NCBI GenBank assembly: GCA_964528085.1
Contig: CAZGRE010000014.1
Location: 1-30,586 of the forward strand
DNA length: 30,586 nucleotides
Reading direction: 5' to 3'
From: B2-G16 sp964528085
Lineage (GTDB): Bacteria; Bipolaricaulota; Bipolaricaulia; UBA7950; UBA9294
The position numbers and the translations under genes are program-made. Position 1 is the first letter of the stretch. Every line of letters starts with the position of its first letter. Positions 27,488 to 30,586 of this stretch are shown piece after piece. The notes beneath the pieces are model-generated. The model worked only from the letters and a program-made list of their open reading frames with translations. It was not told the DNA's origin and searched no databases.

Positions 27488-28555
27488 ATGGAGATCGTCG
27501 AGCTGTTCTGCTCGCTTGTCAGAATCGATAGCGAGTCGGGGGATGAGGGGAGGTTTATCGCGGATCTGGCCGGTCTGCTTGAGGAAGAGCTGAAAGCAGA
27601 GACGGAGACCGATTCCTACGGAAACCTGATCGGCCGGGTCGAAGCGAAGGGCTCGACCGCCGAGCCGGTCCTCCTCGCCGCCCATGCCGACACGGTGAAG
27701 CCGGGGAAGGGGATCAGGCCGGTGATCGAGGACGGGGTCATCCGCTCCGAGGGCGAGACGATCCTCGGTGCGGACGACAAGGCGGGGATCGCCGAGATCA
27801 TCGCTGCCATCAAGGAGGCGAAGCGCCACCCGCCGGTCGAGATCGTCATCACCCGCGGCGAGGAGGTGGGCCTCCTCGGGGCGAGGAACCTCGACCTTGG
27901 GAGGATCTCCTCGAAGCGCGCGTTCATCATCGATGGCGAGAGGTTGGATCAGGTGATAATCGGCGGTCCAACGCACATCAGCTTCGATGCGACGATCACC
28001 GGGAGGGCGGCCCATGCCGGGATGGAGCCGGAGAAGGGGATCTCAGCTATCCGCGTCGCCGCCGAGGCGATCTGCAACCTGCAGGAGGGGAGGATCGACG
28101 AGGAGACGACGGCGAACATCGGGATCATCGAGGGGGGTCTGATCAGAAACGGCGTTCCGGAGAGGGCTACGGTCAAGGGGGAATGCCGGAGCTTGAACCA
28201 CGAGAAGGCGCTGAAGCACGCACGATCGATCCGTTTGGCGTTCGAGGAGGCGGCGAGGAAGGCCGGAGCGAGGCTCGAGTTCGAAGAGCGAATCGAGTAT
28301 GAGGCATTCTCGCTCCCGGAAGGGGCGAAGATCGTCCGGACGGCGCTCGATGCGGTGCGATCGGCCGGCCTCACCCCTGAGGCGAAGGTGATCACCGGCG
28401 GGACCGACGCCCTCATCCTCGCCAACCGCGGGCTCGAGGCGGTCGTCCTCGGGTTCGGGGGTGAGGGGGCGCATTCGACGAGCGAGCGGATCGCGATCGC
28501 CGATCTCAAGAAGGGGAGCGAGATAATCGCAAACCTCCTCGAAGCCCTCGCCTGA
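27488..28555 (+). CDS. M20-family metallopeptidase, PepT-like
   Basis: This is a zinc peptidase of the M20/M25/M40 group, probably a cytoplasmic tri- or dipeptidase or deacylase. The 355-aa protein has the metal and catalytic residues in order: His66-x-Asp68 in AAHADTVKPG, Asp96-Asp97 in GADDKAG, the catalytic Glu125 and ligand Glu126 in TRGEEVGLLGA, the Asp in IIDGE (147-151), and His329 in EGAHSTSE. The dimerisation domain (about 160-275) includes GRAAHAGMEPEKG. Length and motif spacing fit the PepT-like subgroup. The start ATG has a strong GGAGGGGAAGG-type site. tRNA-Asn follows, with its own promoter 3 bp after the stop. Exact substrate unknown. Confidence 0.92.
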   Translation: MEIVELFCSLVRIDSESGDEGRFIADLAGLLEEELKAETETDSYGNLIGRVEAKGSTAEPVLLAAHADTVKPGKGIRPVIEDGVIRSEGETILGADDKAGIAEIIAAIKEAKRHPPVEIVITRGEEVGLLGARNLDLGRISSKRAFIIDGERLDQVIIGGPTHISFDATITGRAAHAGMEPEKGISAIRVAAEAICNLQEGRIDEETTANIGIIEGGLIRNGVPERATVKGECRSLNHEKALKHARSIRLAFEEAARKAGARLEFEERIEYEAFSLPEGAKIVRTALDAVRSAGLTPEAKVITGGTDALILANRGLEAVVLGFGGEGAHSTSERIAIADLKKGSEIIANLLEALA

Positions 28556-28558
28556 CGG

Positions 28559-28588
28559 TTGACGGGAAGACAGAACGTAATGTAGAAT
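28559..28588 (+). promoter_or_regulatory. tRNA-Asn promoter
   Basis: TTGACG (28559-28564) is separated by 18 bp from TAGAAT (28583-28588). The tRNA begins 10 nt later. Confidence 0.65.
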
Positions 28589-28598
28589 CAGCCTAGAT

Positions 28599-28671
28599 TC
28601 CGCGGTAGCTCAATTGGCAGAGCGCTCGGCTGTTAACCGAATGGTTGGAGGTTCGAGTCCTCCCCGCGGAG
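28599..28671 (+). tRNA. tRNA-Asn (anticodon GTT)
   Basis: A 73-nt cloverleaf. The acceptor stem TCCGCGG pairs with CCGCGGA, with discriminator G at 28671. The D arm contains GCTCAATTGGCAGAGC. The anticodon arm CTCGGCTGTTAACCGAA has GTT in the loop, and the T arm is GGAGGTTCGAGTCCTCC. The 3' CCA is not encoded; the next bases are CAT. It marks the junction between the high-GC core and the lower-GC 3' region. Confidence 0.96.
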
Positions 28672-28994
28672 CATGAAGAAGAATGGAGTTACCCTTGTGG
28701 GTTCTACGCTGATTACAAGTTCGAGCCCTTTCTTGCCCATCAGCAAGATTACCACTCCTCAAAACGTTTAGTTGGCCCAGCCTTTCTAGCTGTCTCTCTG
28801 AGCCACTTCCAGGGAGGCAGGCCACAGGAATCTTCGAAGGTAGCTAGAGAAAATGCTTCGTTTTTCAGCTTCGGGGATGAGGAAATCAGGCCCATCATTG
28901 AGAATCTTTGGGATCGATGTAGTTTTTAGATAGTTCGCTTATTTCATCCTCCAATCTCCTCAGGACGACAATCGGAGGACTCCCGGTTCTTAAC
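28672..28994. other. lower-GC stretch after tRNA-Asn without a convincing gene
   Basis: Counted lines here are about 43-48% G+C, against 65-70% in the core genes. One frame is open from inside the tRNA to 28929 (94 codons), but its only possible start codon is a TTG within the tRNA T arm, and no ribosome-binding site or recognisable domain is present. It may be the remnant of an inserted gene. No transposase or integrase fragment and no copy of the tRNA 3' end is visible. Confidence 0.5.
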
Positions 28995-29024
28995 TTGACA
29001 AATCGTGAAACTCACTACTAGACT
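28995..29024 (+). promoter_or_regulatory. promoter of the Cys-rich secreted protein gene
   Basis: A consensus TTGACA (28995-29000) is separated by 18 bp from TAGACT (29019-29024). The leader to the ATG at 29178 is about 147 nt and contains a small open frame at 29088-29111. Confidence 0.55.
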
Positions 29025-29087
29025 GGCACCGAGGGACGCAAAGGCCAATTCCGACACTAACTTAGGCTGCGTTCTCTAGGAGGCGAT

Positions 29088-29111
29088 GTGAGCGAGAACA
29101 ACCGGAGTTGA
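29088..29111 (+). CDS. possible 7-codon leader peptide
   Basis: GTG at 29088, preceded by AGGAGG at 29078-29083, opens a frame coding MSENNRS that ends in TGA at 29109-29111. The overlapping ATG at 29086 is followed directly by TGA. The strong ribosome-binding site without a long gene suggests a leader peptide or a relic of a lost gene. This rests on the ribosome-binding site alone. Confidence 0.25.
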   Translation: MSENNRS

Positions 29112-29177
29112 TTGTCGCACGTGTATTCATCCAGACCCTCAATCTGTCCAGTCGGATTTTGGGGTAGGAGGTGGCAT

Positions 29178-30344
29178 ATGAGCGCTCTGAAGTATGTTGT
29201 TGTAGTGTTGGTCGCTACGGCAGCTCTGGTAACCGTTGGACTGAGTCAAGTTGAGCTTGGCCCTACCACCAGTCTTACTGCTAGCGTCATGGAGCCGGAC
29301 ATTTATTCCCAGGTGTGCGAGGGGACACTGGCCCTAAAGGCAGGTGAAGCGACCGCTGAGGTATCGGTCTTGTGGGATTGGACCATCATGCTTTATCCAA
29401 ATGGAGAAAGCCGGGCACGTGCGTCCCTGAGTGAACTGGACGCATACGTGCCCGAATTCGCCGTTGGCGAACTCCGCAGTGAAGGCTTCTTCGTAAGCGA
29501 GGCGAATGTTACCGATTTCGAGGGGGCCGTTGATCTTGGCACCGGCGTGTGTTCCTTCAACGTTTCGGTCAGCCTTCGTGGTCTGGTAGAGGGGCTTGAC
29601 TCCATAGTCTTTGAAATATCGGGGAATCTACTTACGGGGACCCTGAACCTCAAGGGAGCTGGGGCCGGGCCAGCAGCCCTCGACGTCGATGGGCGTGCCA
29701 AAGTTGGCGAGGTTAAACGTGAAGCGAAGACCTGGAAGCATTACTCGCTTTCCAACCTCCTAAAGGAAGGAGCCTCGCCAGCGACGTGCTGTGGCTGCGA
29801 GAAAATCGTCATCACAACGGGCGGAAAGAGGATCATTAAGGTTGAAAGCTCGTCGAAGAAACTGAAAGCCGGGAAGGGAGACTGGACAACCGGCGAGCAG
29901 GCTGTGGTTCTCGTTAGGTGTAATTGCTGTGGCGCAGGGGAGAAGTCCACGGTAACGATCACGTGGGAGGACAAGGAGGGTAAAAAACACAAGAATACGG
30001 TCACCGTAGAATGCAAGAAGCCAACAACTTATGAATACGATTCACTGAAATCCATCCCCCTCCCGAAGGGGCAGGGGAAGCAAGTATACGTGGATTGCAA
30101 GGCTGGCGAGTGCCTGCTCGTCGCATTTGGCGACAATGCAAGGGTCAAGAGCGTCAAAGTGACAAGTTGTGGCACCTCTATACGGGCCGAGAAGGCCAGC
30201 ACATGCTGCAAGAAGCCCAACGCCGTGCTGATTCACTGCAACTGCTCTGGCGAGGACTGTACTGCCAACGTTGTTATCAAGTACTACGATAAAAAGACGA
30301 AAAAATACAAGGAGGTAACGCTCGAGGTAAGGTGTAAGAAGTAG
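29178..30344 (+). CDS. Cys-rich secreted protein with two tandem domains, unknown family
   Basis: I do not recognise this 388-aa protein. It has a signal peptide (Lys5, then a hydrophobic stretch to about 22, with GLSQ as likely cleavage region). An N-terminal beta-rich part (about 25-180) has two Cys. Two related domains of about 100 residues follow (about 186-281 and 284-388). Their ends match closely: VLVRCNCCGAGEK and AVLIHCNCSGEDC, then TVTITWEDKEGKK and NVVIKYYDKKTKK, and VECKK and VRCKK. The protein has 18 cysteines, 16 of them in the tandem domains; disulfides or metal binding are possible. The domains resemble beta-sandwich repeats, but this is inference. The ATG at 29178 has a near-perfect TAGGAGGTGG site. 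Base composition is lower in GC than all neighbours, suggesting transfer. Confidence 0.85.
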   Translation: MSALKYVVVVLVATAALVTVGLSQVELGPTTSLTASVMEPDIYSQVCEGTLALKAGEATAEVSVLWDWTIMLYPNGESRARASLSELDAYVPEFAVGELRSEGFFVSEANVTDFEGAVDLGTGVCSFNVSVSLRGLVEGLDSIVFEISGNLLTGTLNLKGAGAGPAALDVDGRAKVGEVKREAKTWKHYSLSNLLKEGASPATCCGCEKIVITTGGKRIIKVESSSKKLKAGKGDWTTGEQAVVLVRCNCCGAGEKSTVTITWEDKEGKKHKNTVTVECKKPTTYEYDSLKSIPLPKGQGKQVYVDCKAGECLLVAFGDNARVKSVKVTSCGTSIRAEKASTCCKKPNAVLIHCNCSGEDCTANVVIKYYDKKTKKYKEVTLEVRCKK

Positions 30345-30501
30345 CATACACTCTTGATCCCCAGCTACTCTGGCCTTACATTGCATATAGAGTTCCGTGT
30401 TGTTGGACTTACGGTGAATCTGATAAGGAGGAACGAACAAGGCTAACCCTACCCGCATAACTCCGGGAAAGGTGTACCTGTTCTTCAGTACATCAATTAG
30501 T

Positions 30502-30586
30502 TTGCGCGAAGTGCTGTTCTTCCGACAATACTGAACCGCCCCGGGATTGCCGGAGACTTCAATTCTTGAGAGGATGGAGTCATGAC
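30502..30586 (+). promoter_or_regulatory. possible promoter and start region of the next gene
   Basis: TTGCGC (30502-30507) with GACAAT 16 bp on (30524-30529) could be a promoter. AGGATGGAG (30571-30579) precedes an ATG at 30582 at the window edge. The ATG at 30574 is followed by TGA three codons on, so the one at 30582 is the better start. Only two codons are visible, so no product can be named. Confidence 0.25.

Noticed and set aside
27386..28015. 200-codon extension of the AMMECR1 frame
   Set aside because: It is antisense to the M20 peptidase, crosses both divergent promoters and lacks domain content.
28610..28825. Minus-strand frame whose translation contains GGLEPPTIRLTAERS
   Set aside because: This is the familiar antisense-tRNA artefact seen in many annotations.
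28645..28929. 94-codon frame starting inside tRNA-Asn
   Set aside because: Its only start is a TTG in the T arm; no ribosome-binding site or recognised domain. Kept only as a possible gene remnant in the intergenic note.
30427..30450. AAGGAGGAACGAACAAGG as a ribosome-binding site for a gene
   Set aside because: No start codon follows at a usable distance and stop codons follow closely in the frames checked.

Overview
The window is high-GC bacterial DNA: lines I counted in the core genes are about 65-70% G+C. It is gene-dense, operon-rich and largely housekeeping, with no plasmid, phage, IS or CRISPR signature. A membrane pyrophosphatase, an anaerobe-style IscS/IscU/Rrf2 set with rubredoxin, an exported coiled-coil envelope protein and a 23S-5S unit without an adjacent 16S suggest an uncultured, probably anaerobic or microaerophilic, possibly diderm bacterium. 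A deep lineage such as Bipolaricaulota (Acetothermia/OP1) would fit, but this is a low-confidence inference with no search behind it.

Layout. (1) 1-1024: the 3' end of comEC, converging with fxsA. (2) 1080-9156: a tight plus-strand operon, dprA-ndk-valS-folC-uppS-cdsA-prsW, closed by a bidirectional hairpin. (3) 9259-15630: a minus-strand block. One unit is xre-smc-scpA-scpB-rubredoxin (chromosome organisation plus a redox protein); downstream is iscS-iscU-rrf2 with its own promoter. (4) 15637-16643: a minus-strand gene for a secreted, C-terminally anchored coiled-coil protein. (5) 16857-21934: plus-strand hppA with a terminator, then an alpha/beta hydrolase overlapping rsmA. (6) 21963-25180: a 23S-5S rRNA unit with its own strong promoter and a long processing stem. 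(7) 25207-28555: a CDF metal transporter converging with ogt; a membrane-anchored AMMECR1 protein on the minus strand; a divergent M20-type peptidase. (8) 28559-30586: tRNA-Asn(GTT), then a clearly lower-GC (about 47-53%) region with a Cys-rich secreted protein of unknown family, probably acquired.

Most interesting: an unusually short SMC (837 aa, both coiled-coil arms about half length) translationally coupled to a small HTH protein; several promoters whose -10 box lies 6-8 nt before the start codon (dprA, iscS, AMMECR1), suggesting leaderless mRNAs; strong over-representation of GATC and of the octamer GCGATCGC in the core but not in the 3' island; an rRNA unit lacking 16S; and the tandem-repeat Cys-rich secreted protein beside tRNA-Asn.

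Promoters read by eye are consistent with a sigma70-like consensus: TTGNNN, 16-18 bp, TANNNT.
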